A stretch of DNA of 64,000 bases, taken from Micrasema longulum. Lineage: Eukaryota > Arthropoda > Insecta > Trichoptera > Brachycentridae. This document shows, piece after piece, positions 22,001 to 33,290 of this stretch. Under the pieces are notes generated by a model that searched no databases, was not told the origin of the DNA, and saw nothing but the letters and a program-made list of their open reading frames with translations. Numbering within the stretch: the first letter of the stretch is position 1; the number at the start of each line of letters is the position of its first letter. The translations under genes and the position numbers were made by a program. The stretch lies in contig JAGVSM010002902.1 in assembly GCA_022494885.1 (NCBI GenBank), positions 1 to 64,000 of the forward strand, in the 5' to 3' direction.

Positions 22001-25000
22001 TTGGGCCTATAAAATATGCATGTCTCTGTGCGAGCCTCGTTTTGCAATGTGGTATTTCTAACACACGATTCCTTTTTGACTTGATCTATATTATAATATT
22101 ATTAATATAAATATTTCATATTAATACGTTTTGTTATTTTTAATTTGAAATTTGATCCTCTTCTTCTGTTTCCTTCGACCCCTCCCACGACCATTATTTT
22201 TTCAAGTCTGTTCTCGTCTCTTGTGGCAGTGTCAAAAAAACTGGAGTACAGATGACACGCTTTAAACAGATGGAGGATAGTCTATCGTCTATGTTCAGCT
22301 TTTTGTCGCACGGGGCACTGCATCAATGCAAAAAATATAGAGATAATAATGTTTTTTTGTTGAATGTTTATGCTATAATTCTTGGTAAGCCTAATAATTC
22401 TACTGATTCTACATTACTGATTTTCAATATTTATGTAACGATTTTATATATCTCTAAAATTTAATTTTTATTTTATTAAAAATCATAATGGTTTTATTTT
22501 TAACATGAAAAACGTACATTTTGTAGATATTTCGCTTTGTTAAAACGGTCTTCAATTGGATGTCTGCATTACTATTATATGGGAAAATTGTGTATTTTTG
22601 TTATAATTGTCTTTAAAAAAGGACAAAATTAATGATATACAATGCTTTCATACTTCCATACTTTGTATGTGGAATAATAATATGATCGCAGGGTAGTAAA
22701 CAAATGCAAGATTTAAAAAAAAACAATGAATAAAGCACTTAAAGTTTCATTTAATTTTAATAAATATACTAGAACTACAGATATATGTAATATGACAAAA
22801 ATGCCTAATTTAGATTCATTTTTACACAGAAAAATAAATAATAAAATAAATACGAATATTAAATTGAATTTTAACTACAATATACATCCAAGAAATACAA
22901 CAACATCAAATAATTTAACTTACGAACAACTTAGGACTAACTGAAATTCACTTTCTAATGATTTAAAAGATATACAAAACAAAAACGCACTTAAAAAACA
23001 CCTTAAAAACTGTTTTTACAGCCCATGGACGATAAATATGTGATGTTTTTTTATCGACTTTTATTAGTGACGTAATACTCGTATATTATCCCCTCATGCC
23101 AGCACTTTTGCTGATTGGGAGTATTTTGTACAAATAAAATATGTTATGTAATGTTTTTTTTTTTGCACCACAACAAGCCAGGAGGTCCAATTATAGTAGT
23201 GAATTACATCGCAGAATACCCAGGCTTGAGAAAAATCACATTTAATTTGTGTGCTCACCGGGAATCGAACCCGGAACCTTCCGTATGTGAGTCAAGCATC
23301 TTGACCACTTTACCACAAAGGCCACTGATATGTTATTTAATAACAACATTTGATTGTAGAACAGGCTGATCCGTGTTAGAGGGAGACTATCCTAACCAGG
23401 GCCCCGATTACATGTGAAGTTAACTGAGTTATCTTTTACTGTCTATAAAGAAAAACCGATATTTGTGTACGAAAATGAGTATATTTTAATGGACATTTAG
23501 AGTTTCTTCGTCGACAACCTATAATTGAACATGTTTAGACGAAAAAAATGTATGCATATTCTGCTTTTCATTTAGAAAACTTAATTGTACTTTACCGGTT
23601 GTAATCGGGGGCCCAGGGGACGCTCCGTATTAATTTTCTAATCCACTAGTTTTATGTAGATTCCCTGGTATTATATGTGTTTGCTTATTTATGCAATAAA
23701 TTTATAAAATAAATAAATATGTTAAGTAAAACAGTGTATATTATTTTGTCATAAATAAATATATCTATCTATCTATCTGTCTAGATGTTCCTGGAATCAA
23801 GTTGTTCGGTTTCCACGGAAAAGTTGACGAAGGTGTGGAGGAAAATCAAAGGACCCTGAATGGAGAGGCCCTGAGGGCAGAAGGAGGAAGATGGATTGCT
23901 GCGGATACAAATACGCAACTCAATGTTGGAGATACTATCCAGTACTGGGTGTTTGTCCAGTTTGAATCCCTGGGATATCGCAAGGACAAACAAGTTTTCA
24001 CCGTTTCAAGTAAGCGTGTTTTTTTGGCAATTATTTTGATTAAGTAATTTTATTTATATTTTTAGCAAAATCATAACTACGGAGCTTTATCAAGAAATAT
24101 CTTCAAAAAATATCAAACTACCAATATATAACATACTACACCCGTCATGCGTGTAAATATTTTGAGATTCGTGCAACCGTTTCAAACGTGTTGAAAACTT
24201 TCGGCAAATTAAGGTTTTAACTCTTTCTTCTTCTTGAGGTGCCTTGTCAGATCTCCCGACGTTGGCGATCACTACAGCGAAAGCATCTCGGTCCTGCGCT
24301 ACTCCGCAGCCAGGACAACTGCTTATTGTATGTATTCGCCACAGTGATTCCTGGGAAAAGATAACCAAAGTGGTTTCCCATTGCTTTCTCTGGTGGATTT
24401 TTCTGTCGGGGTTACCTTCCCTTAGCTGGTTGGTTCTGGTTTGCAGGCGCAAGAAACTCGCCTTTCATCCTCTCGTTATTTGCTGCGATCACACCGTTAT
24501 GAGTGTGATCCCATTGTCCGGGCTTCGTGACGTGGACGCTAACGAGTAGGACTAGTCAGTAGTGTTGCCGGTGGAATGCAACTCTTAACTCAATTAATTC
24601 TTTAGTTATTCTTAAATTAGAGATTTTTACTTTGTGTGCGATCCAACGTGAATACAACTCGGTTATATGGTCACCGTATTATAAAGTGCATATAATTAAT
24701 ATCGAAAGAATTCAACATCATTTTTAACGTTTCATTAATTTTAAATCACGTATTCCAGTTGAACATATTAATTTTACATCAGTTTTAGACCAATACATAA
24801 ATATTTAAATGTACAACCCTTGGAAAATAGAAAAAAACAAACGATTTGTAATATAAAATACCAAATTCAATATTTAACTGTTCCGGTAATAAACTACCAG
24901 ACAAAACTAAACAAAAGACTCAGACAACCTAAAGGTTAACAAAAGATGTTAAACGTATTATTATTAACAGTAGAATGTGAATTTTAAAAGTAAAAATATT

Positions 25001-28000
25001 TTGTTAAATGTATGTAACCCGTAAGGGTTTATCAATGAAATTTAAATTAAAAAAATATAAAAATATATATATAATTTATCAATAATATATATATATATAT
25101 ATATAATTTATCAATATACAAAAAAAAAATATTGTAGCTATATGTACTGAATGAGCCCAGAAATACTAAATAAATAAACAGTATTCCGTTCATAGAATTC
25201 AATAGATCACTAGCCAGTATTAAACGATTTAAACTAATCTGCGTCTATCATATATATGGCTTATGCCAATCTGGAAATTTAAAAAAATCGTTTTCTAATA
25301 ATTGAGAAATGGAATAGAACCCAGATCGTCTCTTTTGTCTGAACTCCACCATTTTTTATGGTTCCTATCTTTGTCTAGTTTTTGCAGCAAATAACTTTTC
25401 ATTTTTATTTGTAGAACTTGTTCCCATCAACACACCGTGGACTCCCACCTCTGGAGGCACCAAGATGCCAACAGCAGCAGCTTGCGAAAGCCCTTCAGTC
25501 ACTACCGTCCGCAATTGGAAGGGTCCTCCGATTTGTAAAGGCGCAGTCATCTTCAATGACAACTTCGAGAAACTAGATACAGCCAAATGGCAGGTGGAAC
25601 AGCGCTTGAGTGACGACAGACAGGTCAAAAATCAAAGATGCTAAATCAATACTTAACTGACTCCTCAAAATCAGTGACTAATCATTCCACGCTCAATTTT
25701 TCAAACAATAACGGATAACCCATCGCAAAATTCTTAAATACTTGTATGTACATCGAATTAAGAATAGTCCAGAAGGAGCGTAGAATCATATTTGAATACA
25801 TCGGACTGTGTCCAATAATTCCCCCACTATGCCCTATTTTTGCCGCACGCATTCGTGAGGTCGCAGCGTAATGTTGCTTGATGGAAAAAAAATCATAACA
25901 CAAATGTAAGGTAAAAAAAAAGCAATTTGTAAATTTCTCTAAAATTTTATTGTGCACGCGGAAATATTGATTGAAACAACAGAGTAGATAAGTATAGAGT
26001 CATTTAATAAAAGTAAATCAATTAATAAACCTTTGAATGAACTTGAAATATTTAAAAAAATATATTTTACATAAAACGGATATTTTTATATCATAATAAA
26101 TAATATTTGATGTTTTGAAGATAATGTCGGTCAAATGTCCACCACAGAGTTGTTTAATCCGAGATCCAATTTTTATTAATTCTCTCATTAGATGATCAAA
26201 GTAGGGTAAACAAATTTACTACCCTGGCAACACTAACGAAATTTCCATTTTGTTTCTTCGACAATCTGACAGATGAACAAATAATTAAATTTTTAAGTAA
26301 TGCATTTGCTACTTAAACATTCGTTTGTTAATTACACATGAAATGTGATGCCATCCTGTTTCTTTAAGATCCTAGCAGTATTTCTACACTTAAAAAGAAC
26401 ACAACACGGCATAGTTGAATTCAAAGCAGGAGTTGCGTACTGAGCGACGTCTACAAAGAAACTAATGGGTCAAAACGTAAACCTACTTATTTATGAGTAG
26501 TTTAGTCGCCTTCTGTTTGATGAGCGTATGCGGTTTCTAGACTATTCTTAATTCCATGTGTATGTATTTGAATATTAATATACTGTGGAATTTATGCTTG
26601 TTGATGCAGGGAGCTTATCAACAAATATTATATTTTAGTTAGTTTTAGGAAGCTAAGATTATGTTAGTGGTTTTGGCTTTTATGCGCATATGATTATATT
26701 CAGCAACCTCATCAAAATGTAATAATGTCAAAGCAATTTTCAACTTATGAAAAGTTTCAAGTAAATAATTATCTAATAGAGTCAATGAGACCCTAGTCCA
26801 ACAGCTAAAAAATTTAAAGGCGATAATAATTAACCTATGGATTGACTTTCATTTTCGATTGTTTTTTAGGAGTACGAGTTCGTTTCGTATCAAAAATCCA
26901 GAGTAGATGTGAGTAACAACAAGTTAGTCATCTCAACATCTCTTCAGTTTACGGAGCCTGGGTTTGACAATGATACCAACTCAATTTTTACTGGAACTCT
27001 TGACCTCAGCGCAGGGTAAGTGCATTTTTCTATTTGCACATCGATATTGCCTAGCTAGCCCCCCCCCCCTCTCTAAATAAGAAGTGTCATCGTGCATGAT
27101 TAAATAAGTCAAGTCCATTGTCAAAATAAACAATAGCGAAACGCAACGAATTCCGGATACCTACTGTCCAAGTAAACGGAAGGTTAATGATGTCTGCCAA
27201 TAATCTGACTTCTCTAGTTTGCTCTTAGCAAAAAGAAAACCAATTCCTACAAATTCCTAAAAACATTATCATTCAATGGCTAACAATATGTTGGGTATAT
27301 TTATTTATTTATTTTATATACGGCCTAAGCCAATTACAACAGTTACATGAAGAAACATAAATGCAAGAAACTGAACAAAAAGAACATAAAACTATTTAGC
27401 AAAGACAAACAAGGGCAAAACAATAATTGTATACAATTTATTCATAAAAACGAAAGACCTCATACTTCGAGCTAAACCATGCCAATCCAACTTCATCCCA
27501 CACTGTTTATTCGCAAAGAGATCTACGAAAAGCCGGAAGATCTATCCCAAAGAATTCCAAGTGGTGTGACGAATTGACTAATCTACACATTTTGGACATT
27601 GGGGCATAAAAACCAAAGTTGCTCTTAGAAGATTTTATAAATAGCAGATTTTGACTTCTGGTGACACGGTTGGGAACATGAAAAGAAATTGATTGCAACA
27701 GAGATGGGACATCACTTAAAGCATTAAGTATTTTGAAAATGCATATAAGGTCCATCTCAGTTCTACGTCTCTCAATGAAGACAGATTAAGAGATTGCTCT
27801 ATTTCAAAATAGGAATAATTACCCCTTTGTAATCCGAGCAACCATGCCACTTTTCTTAGAAAACGGTGTTGGACAGACTCGATATGGTCAATATGAGTCC
27901 TGTAGAATGGAGACCAAATAGGAGAAGCGTATTCTAGATGGGGTCGAACTAGTGAGCAATAAAGAGTTTTGATGGTATTAATATTTTTGAAGTCCGCCGT

Positions 28001-31000
28001 CACTCTATTGATAAAACCGAGAAGTTTGAGAGATTTGTTTACAATATTATCAATGTGTTCACGATAGGAGAGTTTACTATCTAAAGTAATGCCAAGATCC
28101 TTTATTGACGAAACCATTGAAAGGGAAGTATTTTTTAGTTTGTAGTTGATTTGTGTAGGTTTTTTTCGTCGCGAGAAAGATATTATTTTACATTTGTCAA
28201 TATTAAGTTGAAGACAATTGATGTCGCACCATTCATTAAAACAATTAATATCATGTTGAAAAAGAAGACAATCATTGGGAGATTCAATAAGTTTAAGTAC
28301 CTTGTTGTCATCAGCAAAAAGCCAGAATTTTGTATTTTGAAAAACATAGGTATGTTTATCTTATATCTTTCTTTGCATTTTATAAATGATTAAAAAATAA
28401 ATATTATATGCATGACCAAAAATGCGCAAGCGTAAAAATCTAATATAACCAGAAAAATGGAAATTTTCAGATGTACGTCGATGATAGATTTTCAGTGTAG
28501 CGTGGAAGCACTAGGATCGACAATTGTTCCTCCAATAATATCAGGAAGAGTCAACACCAAGAACTCGTTCAGTTTCAAGTACGGAAAAATTGAAATCAAG
28601 GCCAAGATGCCGATGGGAGACTGGATATATCCACGTATGATACATTTGCAATTTTTTCTACGCTAGAACAGACAGCTATTATTAGCTACTGTTCTAACGT
28701 TCGCATGATCTCTAATTTTGATTACAGTTTTGTTCTTTTTAGCTCCTTGCGTATTTTTACCTTATTTGTATTATACACAGAATTGTATCTGGAACCAGCC
28801 AGATCAAAGTACGGTGTCAATGGATATACTTCTGGAGTCATCAGAGTTGCGTTTGCGAGGGGAAACTTGAACTTGCAAGGAAACGGGGAGCAATATGGCA
28901 ACACGGTACTGTCAGGAGGGGTGTTGCTTGACCAGTTTGAGCCATGCAGGAGCAAAGGAACGGTCAAGAACCCTGCCACTTCTACACAATGGTCTTCCAA
29001 GTATCATACCTATGGGATCATATGGTCCCCTGGTAAGTTAAATCGAAGTTTCTTTTTACGTTGTACTAGATATTTTGATTCAAAGATCTATTCTAAAGCT
29101 AGATAACTAATAATAAAGGTTGCAGAAAAAAAAAACAGAAGATCAACCCTTTGGTGAACATTTGGTGTAATTTGTTCTTCAATGAATCGAATGATTTGAA
29201 AATCAGAGAATAAAATTGACGCCAGATGTTCAAAGCCGACATTTTTTTATTATCGTTCCATGTCGGCTCTCTAGTTGGAGCATACGGTGTCCACAAAGAG
29301 TCTCCATGCATCTCTATTGGCTGCCCGTGAGAGCTCCCATGAGGATACCCAGTAGCCAAATGTGCCTACTCTAACTGCTTCACCACGAGGCAGAACAGAA
29401 ATGCAATTCAATAATTATGTTTTAAGAATACTCTCGAGCCTTCAGCCGATTTCAGAATTCCTCGAAGCTTAAAAAAAATATTTTCAGATGGGTTTACTCT
29501 TTCTGTCGACGGAACAGTTTATGGACAAATAATTCCACCAGATGGCGGATTCAAGTCATACAAAAATTCATGTCCTTCCATGACTACTGATGTCTCACGT
29601 TGGAATACAAAGATGGCACCGTTCGATGATGAGGTAAACATTTCGCAATACTTAAGATTATTGTTGCGTATTAATTTTGTAATGAAAGAAATCATTCGAA
29701 ATTATGTTAGCTGTAATTTTCTCGATAGATATTTATTATTCAATTATTTACTTTCTAAAGTTTATGAATAACATCCTTGTTTCAGGGGTTTTTACAATGT
29801 TTTTTAAATTTTATTTATGTTCTATGGGTAATGTATACTGAACATTACAAGTAGATGATGCCAGATAAGTTAAAACCTTTCCATTAAATGGTAAACATGA
29901 CTACTAACAAGCAGAAGTGTTTCAATTGGTAAAAAAGTGGCAATTATTTGTAAAACAGAACGTGGCCCGAAATATGTTGAAGTGTGTAAAAAGATTTTTC
30001 TATCCTTATCACATTGTCAACATTGTGAAAAAATACATATGTGTATCTATCCGAATTTGAAATTTAGAACCTGGTATGTTTGTAAGCATTTGTTAAAATT
30101 GTTAATAGTGACAACATGCAATGGCGATTGTATTTAAAAAACCTTTCTCTGGTATAAGGAGTAATGCTTATAATGGGCAAATTCAGTCGGTCCAGTATTT
30201 GTGGTAATAACCAAATTTGACTAGTTTAAATATCGTGGGCATACAAGAGAAATTGACCAAGTGACAAAATCAATAATGATCAGGGGAGCCATTTTAGTGA
30301 TTTTTTAGAGTTCAATTGCTTCTCAAAGATCAGATTTTTTAAGCAGGTGGTTGGTAATTTTACATTATATGTACGGTACTTTCAAATTTCATGTAAAGTA
30401 TAAGTATAAACATATTTTAAAAACATTATCACTTTTTTATAAAAAATAATAATTGAAAAACTTTGTAAATTTTACCTGTAAAATTTGTCTTGAAATTTGG
30501 CAATAATCATTTTTGTTTCGTTCATTGAGGGAGGTAGTATTTAATTTTATTTTATTTCAAAATTATGGATTTTTTATTTCAATAATCCATTTTTTACATT
30601 TATGAAGGTTAAATAAACACAGAAATATAAAATAAATTAAAAAGAACAAATAATTTAGAAGTGTTACGTAATAATCTAAAGAATATATTTTATTAATGAA
30701 CTTTTTATTTAAAAAACCGTATCTGTCAAATACAAAACGTATACTAACTTACTAACTACTGACTACTAACTAACTCTTCACTGGTGACATCATCTACAAG
30801 TAAAATTGACTAACTGTTACTTGGTCAATTCTTTGGATCTTAAATTTATTAATAAAAGTGACTATGCGTGTTGGTCAGTTTTACTTATCAAAAATCTGTG
30901 AGCTTCTATCAAATAGTCACGTATTTTACAAATTAAATTCTTTTTAGAGTGTCGGATCGATTTGGTATTTTTACCAGTCAAGCATTATGCTAATACGACG

Positions 31001-31963
31001 TCAATAATCTCAATTTCGTCGTTTTTGCAAATGGTCACTTTTACTTGTATAACTACGATTTAATTTAACAAAATAGAAAAAAAACGAATGCACCGCGACC
31101 CAAGTCTTCTACATTAGAAGCTTCATTATTTACAAATGTGACATGTTATTATGTAAACTCTCCTTTACTTAAACCTTTAATTTAATATAGCTCCGTTTGA
31201 TTTAATTATTTACTACTAAAATTATGTAATGAAATTATCTGTATTAACTAAGTATGAATCTTAAAATGTTTCATTTATAGGTATGTAAACTTCCCTGTCA
31301 AAAAACCAAAGTATTTTCCAACTTTATCTGTTAAAATGTAGATTCCCCACACTGTTGTATTTCGCCATGTGTTCTCTTCCCACATTTTAAATAATAAAAC
31401 TTAATCCCTTTCGGTCCAAAAACTCCCAAAAATGAATTGTATAGCAAACTAGTTGTAAATATTTATGTTTTCTGTCCCCTGTTAAAATATTGTTCTATCT
31501 TATCTCCAAAATATGTTAAGAATAGTATAAAAGCTGTAAACGTTGTAAACAAATCACCAGTCTTGAAGATGCCTACTTAGGCGAAAGCGCTCGTTGGTCA
31601 AAATAATAAAAAGTAAAACTAAACCAAGAAGTTTCATTGATAAGTTTATTTATAAATTTTATCATTATCATTAAATGTGATATTGTAATATTTTTTTTGA
31701 TTTTCTCATCCGACTTCCTTAACCATTATTTTTATTTTTTTAAATGTTACATGTTTTTTTCTTTCTAGTTTTACATAACTCTTGGCCTTGGAGTGGGAGG
31801 TATATCAGACTTCCCCAATGGAATCGGCAATAAAAAATGGACAAGTACTGACCCTAAAGCCATGTCCAACTTCTGGAAGGACTTTGGCACGTGGTACAAC
31901 ACGTGGGGAACAAGTGAAACCAGGGACCTTTTTATAGACAGTGTCAAAATCTGGGCCCTTTGA
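18872..31963 (+). CDS. betaGRP: beta-1,3-glucan recognition protein, gene A (8 exons)
   Basis: Secreted pattern-recognition receptor of the insect betaGRP/GNBP family, which binds microbial beta-1,3-glucan in haemolymph and triggers the prophenoloxidase and Toll serine-protease cascades. Exons: 18872-19004, 23785-24009, 25415-25623, 26870-27015, 28471-28634, 28781-29032, 29488-29633, 31769-31963 (1470 nt, 489 aa plus TGA). The ATG at 18872 is preferred to an in-frame one 12 codons upstream because it puts a signal peptide (MASREFALVIVCLTFILHVV) at the N-terminus. About 24-120 is the CBM39-type glucan-binding domain (GIKLFGFHGKVDE, LNVGDTIQYW). About 120-165 is a linker. The rest is GH16-like (SFKYGKIEIKAKMP, GDWIYP, DGFTLSVDG, FYITLGLGVGG). 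The segment that holds E-x-D-x-x-E in active glucanases reads QLYLEPARS, so no hydrolysis is expected. All splice sites are GT/AG and the frame stays open throughout. Confidence 0.93.
19485..19720. repeat. foldback-family repeat fragment (intron 1 of gene A)
   Basis: Contains TATAGAAATTGAAAAAATAA, GCATTGCCTAGTATGTAGGT and GGGCAGAATAGTGAATGTTA. These three blocks occur in the same order at 33,830-34,100 and 52,690-53,110. It is one outer half of the interspersed family whose palindromic core is best seen at 55,134-55,361. Confidence 0.6.
19680..19985 (+). pseudogene. CR1-like retrotransposon 3' fragment
   Basis: Plus-strand translation reads HAARVWNHLPSTIKDVTTLS, then LIKSRLKKHLLSLP and stop. 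This is the C-terminal motif (WN.LP....FK..LK.HL) of CR1-type ORF2. It sits in intron 1 of betaGRP-A. Confidence 0.65.
20519..20707 (+). repeat. SINE family A, 5'-truncated
   Basis: Starts inside the B-box region (CTTGGGTTCAATTATT) and continues through the body to an (AAT)n end. The A box is missing. Intron 1 of betaGRP-A. Confidence 0.75.
20760..22700. other. intron 1 background, no gene
   Basis: AT-rich sequence with a foldback-family half at 21,350-21,425 (TTACAGGGTTTACGACCTGT). No exon-like open frame with flanking splice sites was found between exons 1 and 2 of betaGRP-A. Confidence 0.4.
22726..23050 (+). pseudogene. non-LTR retrotransposon C-terminal fragment
   Basis: The plus-strand peptide has the Asn/Lys-rich LNFNYNIHPRNTTTSNNLTY, then LSNDLKDIQNKNALKKHLKN after an in-frame stop, resembling the NP.EI....S...FK..LK ending of retroelement ORF2. 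An old copy in intron 1 of betaGRP-A. Confidence 0.5.
23245..23335 (-). repeat. SINE family B head
   Basis: Minus strand: GGCCTTTGTGGTAAAGTGGT (A-box region), a B box GGGTTCGATTCCC and the GTGAGCACAC junction. The sequence continues with TGTGATTTTTCTCAAGCCTG, as at 42,066-42,090. Confidence 0.7.
23395..23625. mobile_element. small element with GGGCCCCGATTAC inverted ends
   Basis: The left end CCAGGGCCCCGATTAC is mirrored at the right by GTAATCGGGGGCCCAGG. The interior (AACCGATATTTGTGTACGAA, GAACATGTTTAGACG, CATTTAGAAAACTTAATT) is homologous to 10,440-10,565 of the TTAA-flanked element. It looks like a shorter, internally deleted relative. Intron 1 of betaGRP-A. Confidence 0.6.
23785..24009 (+). 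CDS. betaGRP: betaGRP-A exon 2 (glucan-binding domain)
   Basis: Residues 45-119. Acceptor GTCTAG|ATGTTC; the split codon G|AT gives Asp, making IIDVPGIKLFGFHGKVDE. It ends at FTVSA|GTAAGC, phase 1. The segment between HGKVDE and GGRW lacks the Trp present at the equivalent place in gene B (ESGSWARD). Confidence 0.93.
24226..24550. repeat. GC-richer unidentified segment, probable repeat
   Basis: A block of markedly higher G+C than the surrounding intron 2 of betaGRP-A. It begins CTTCTTCTTGAGGTGCC, which resembles the ends of RTE-type retroelements. Open frames exist on both strands but neither looks like a known domain and no flanking splice sites were found. Confidence 0.3.
24655..24960 (+). 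pseudogene. non-LTR retrotransposon fragment
   Basis: Nucleotide-level match to 17,483-17,700 (GTCACC.TATTATAAAGTGCATATAA), with several frame-breaking changes. In intron 2 of betaGRP-A, sense orientation. Confidence 0.7.
25415..25623 (+). CDS. betaGRP: betaGRP-A exon 3 (linker and start of GH16-like domain)
   Basis: Residues 120-189: linker KLVPINTPWTPTSGG, then CESPSVTTVRNWKGPPICKG and AVIFNDNFEKLDTAKWQVEQ. The two Cys flank the junction as in gene B. The donor is CAG|GTCAAA, phase 0, which is weaker than the others (GTCA instead of GTAA/GTGA). Confidence 0.88.
25755..26554. mobile_element. TIR element (GAATTAAGAATAGTC ends), intron 3 of gene A
   Basis: The left end GAATTAAGAATAGTCCAGAA is mirrored at the right by TTCTAGACTATTCTTAATTC, a 20-bp inverted repeat with one mismatch. 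It carries two signature blocks, TTTGAATACATCGGACTGTG near the left and GTTGCGTACTGAGCGACGTC near the right. Both recur with the same ends at 54,589-54,715 and 56,570-56,696. No transposase is visible, so it is a non-autonomous DNA element. Confidence 0.75.
26870..27015 (+). CDS. betaGRP: betaGRP-A exon 4
   Basis: Residues 190-237: EYEFVSYQKSRVDVSNNKLV, then GFDNDTNSIFTGTLDLSAG. Acceptor TTTTTTAG|GAG, donor CAGG|GTAAGT, phase 2. It is part of the GH16-like fold (the edge strands that precede the CT..C loop). Confidence 0.93.
27296..28345 (-). pseudogene. non-LTR retrotransposon truncated at the RT FADD motif
   Basis: Antisense in intron 4 of betaGRP-A. The minus-strand translation begins at the polymerase box (LFADDNKVLKLIESP) and continues CLQLNIDKCK, IKDLGITLDSKLSYREHIDN, LVRPHLEYASPIWSPF, ESVQHRFLRKVAWLLG and a C-terminal VPNRVTRS. 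It carries several frame breaks. The 3' end is an AT-rich tail near 27,296-27,320. The 5' truncation lies just before the catalytic aspartates. Confidence 0.85.
28471..28634 (+). CDS. betaGRP: betaGRP-A exon 5
   Basis: Residues 238-292: CTSMIDFQCSVEALGSTIVP, RVNTKNSFSFKYGKIEIKAK and GDWIYP. Acceptor TTTTCAG|ATG. A second AG 25 nt downstream would shift the frame into a stop, so the first is used. Donor CCAC|GTATGA, phase 1. The GDWIYP motif stands at the sugar-binding cleft of the GH16 fold. Confidence 0.92.
28781..29032 (+). CDS. betaGRP: betaGRP-A exon 6
   Basis: Residues 293-376: QLYLEPARSKYGVNGYTSG, VIRVAFARGN, SGGVLLDQFEPCRSKG and SSKYHTYGIIWSP. The intron before it is only 146 bp, the shortest of the gene. 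This exon covers the position where active GH16 enzymes have their two catalytic glutamates; the motif is absent. Donor CCTG|GTAAGT, phase 1. Confidence 0.93.
29488..29633 (+). CDS. betaGRP: betaGRP-A exon 7
   Basis: Residues 377-425: DGFTLSVDGTVYGQIIPPDG, GFKSYKNSCPSM, SRWNTKMAPFDDE. Acceptor ATTTTCAG|ATG, donor GAG|GTAAAC, phase 0. Confidence 0.93.
29770..31550. other. intron 7 background of gene A
   Basis: AT-rich sequence with no recognised coding unit. It ends in the repeat that carries the hammerhead-like motif at 31,556-31,598. Confidence 0.4.
31556..31598 (+). ncRNA. hammerhead-like motif, intron 7 of gene A
   Basis: Sense to the gene: outer stem I ACCA...UGGU with an internal loop, core UUGAAGA (C3 changed to U), one bulged U, stem II GCC/GGC closed by UACUUA, GAA, palindromic stem III AGCGCU, C at the cleavage position, then GUUGGU. 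All other core bases of the CUGANGA...GAA consensus are kept. The C3 change breaks the C3-G8 pair, so strong activity is unlikely. Confidence 0.5.
31769..31963 (+). CDS. betaGRP: betaGRP-A exon 8 (C-terminus)
   Basis: Residues 426-489: FYITLGLGVGGISDFPNG, KWTSTDPKAMSNFWKDFGTW and DLFIDSVKIWAL then TGA. It ends the GH16-like domain with the usual V(K/R)(V/I)(W/F)AL terminus. Acceptor TTTCTAG|TTT. Confidence 0.94.
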   Translation, partial: FYITLGLGVGGISDFPNGIGNKKWTSTDPKAMSNFWKDFGTWYNTWGTSETRDLFIDSVKIWAL

Positions 31964-32035
31964 TATTCCCTTTTAGTCCAAATGCTATCAACCTCAATTC
32001 CTCTTTTGTAACTTGTGATAGATTTTTCCAATTAA

Positions 32036-32041
32036 AATAAA
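32036..32041 (+). other. poly(A) signal, betaGRP-A
   Basis: AATAAA lies 73 nt after the stop codon. A second AATAAA lies at 32,179-32,184 and could serve a longer 3' UTR. Confidence 0.6.
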
Positions 32042-32639
32042 CTGAGATTTTTATTACAATATTTGAGTTTGTCCAAATGTTCATAGACAAAAGACTGGAT
32101 TTCCATATTCCCTTATTTAAGGTATTCTCCATTCCTGTTGTAATTTGTTAATTGAGATTTTTATGTATTATGCTAATTAATAAACCTTAAAAAATACATA
32201 TTTATTGTAATGTTTGCTCCCAAAACCAAGTGTTGGATAGCTATAAATTACAATCTTGATTTTTTTACTACAATACTAAAAGGATCTCCGTGTCCGTCTA
32301 GGATAAAAGGTGGTCTAGAAAAACACACAAAAGTAATCTTTATTCTAGATTCTAAGCATAGCATAAAATTTGAAATCAACATCTTGAATATGGATTTAAA
32401 AATATTTTAAATAAATCCAGGCCAAACTGACAGAATGAATAAATGCTTGCAGACTGGCTAGATTTCCTCCCTAGGGAGTTATTCATGTTTCCTGAATCGT
32501 TTGTTTCATGAATCCCAACATCTTATGTGACTTAGCGCATTAAACTCATATGTTTAAAGACTTAACACATTCTGTCAGTAAAGCATAATTCATATTGAAC
32601 ATGTTAAAAACTTCTTGGATTTATTAACAGAAGCACAGC

Positions 32640-33290
32640 TGACTTCAAAAATATCAATACCCTTAAAACTCTCTTCTGTTCCCTAGTTCGCCCGCACCTA
32701 AAATATTCCTTTGTTATCTGGTCTCCATATTATAATGTTCACATCAAGAATATTGAATCAGTTCAACATCGATTTTTGAGAAAGATAGGCTGGAGGTTGG
32801 GCTTATCCAGAGACCTATATACGTATAATGAGTTAGAAACTACCTCGAATATATCTTCTCTTCAAGACCGTCGAAATAAATCCTACCTTATAGTCCTATA
32901 AAATTCTCAACTCACTCTTTGATGCGCCTGAACTACTGAGCTCAATAAAATCAAATATCCCAACTAGAAACCTCAAACAAAACTTGCTCTTTCATACCGA
33001 TAACCATAGAACTAACTATGGTTTTCATTCCCCTATGCCCAGAATTCTTAGGTCTGCCTACAAACATACCAGTCTTGATTTCTTTGATAACAAGTTGTCT
33101 TCTTTCAAACGATCACTGAATTAAATTAAATTATTAAACACCTCTCTCCCGCTTCCATTCCCACAAAGTCTACTATAAACCATTGAGTCTTTCTATTTTT
33201 TTATAATAATTTTCTATGTATAAATGTGTCCATAAAAATGTCCATTGGACGTATATATAAATAAATATTTAAATAAATAAAGCCTCGATA
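32640..33290 (+). pseudogene. non-LTR retrotransposon, 5'-truncated
   Basis: Plus strand: TADFKNINTLKTLFCSLVRP, VIWSPYYNVHIKNIESVQHR and FLRKIGWRLGL, then several frame breaks, a C-terminal PTRNLKQNLLFH-like segment, and an (AAAT)n tail near 33,250-33,283. It is a relative of the copy in intron 4 of gene A. It occupies most of the space between the two convergent betaGRP genes. Confidence 0.8.

Noticed and set aside
22252..22464. Small gene
   Set aside because: A 70-codon open frame in AT-rich intron sequence with no domain, no start context and no splice partners.
28457..28495. Alternative acceptor for betaGRP-A exon 5 at the second TTTTCAG
   Set aside because: Using it leads to an in-frame TAG within six codons, and the peptide CTSMIDFQ matches gene B CTGEPSLG only with the first acceptor.
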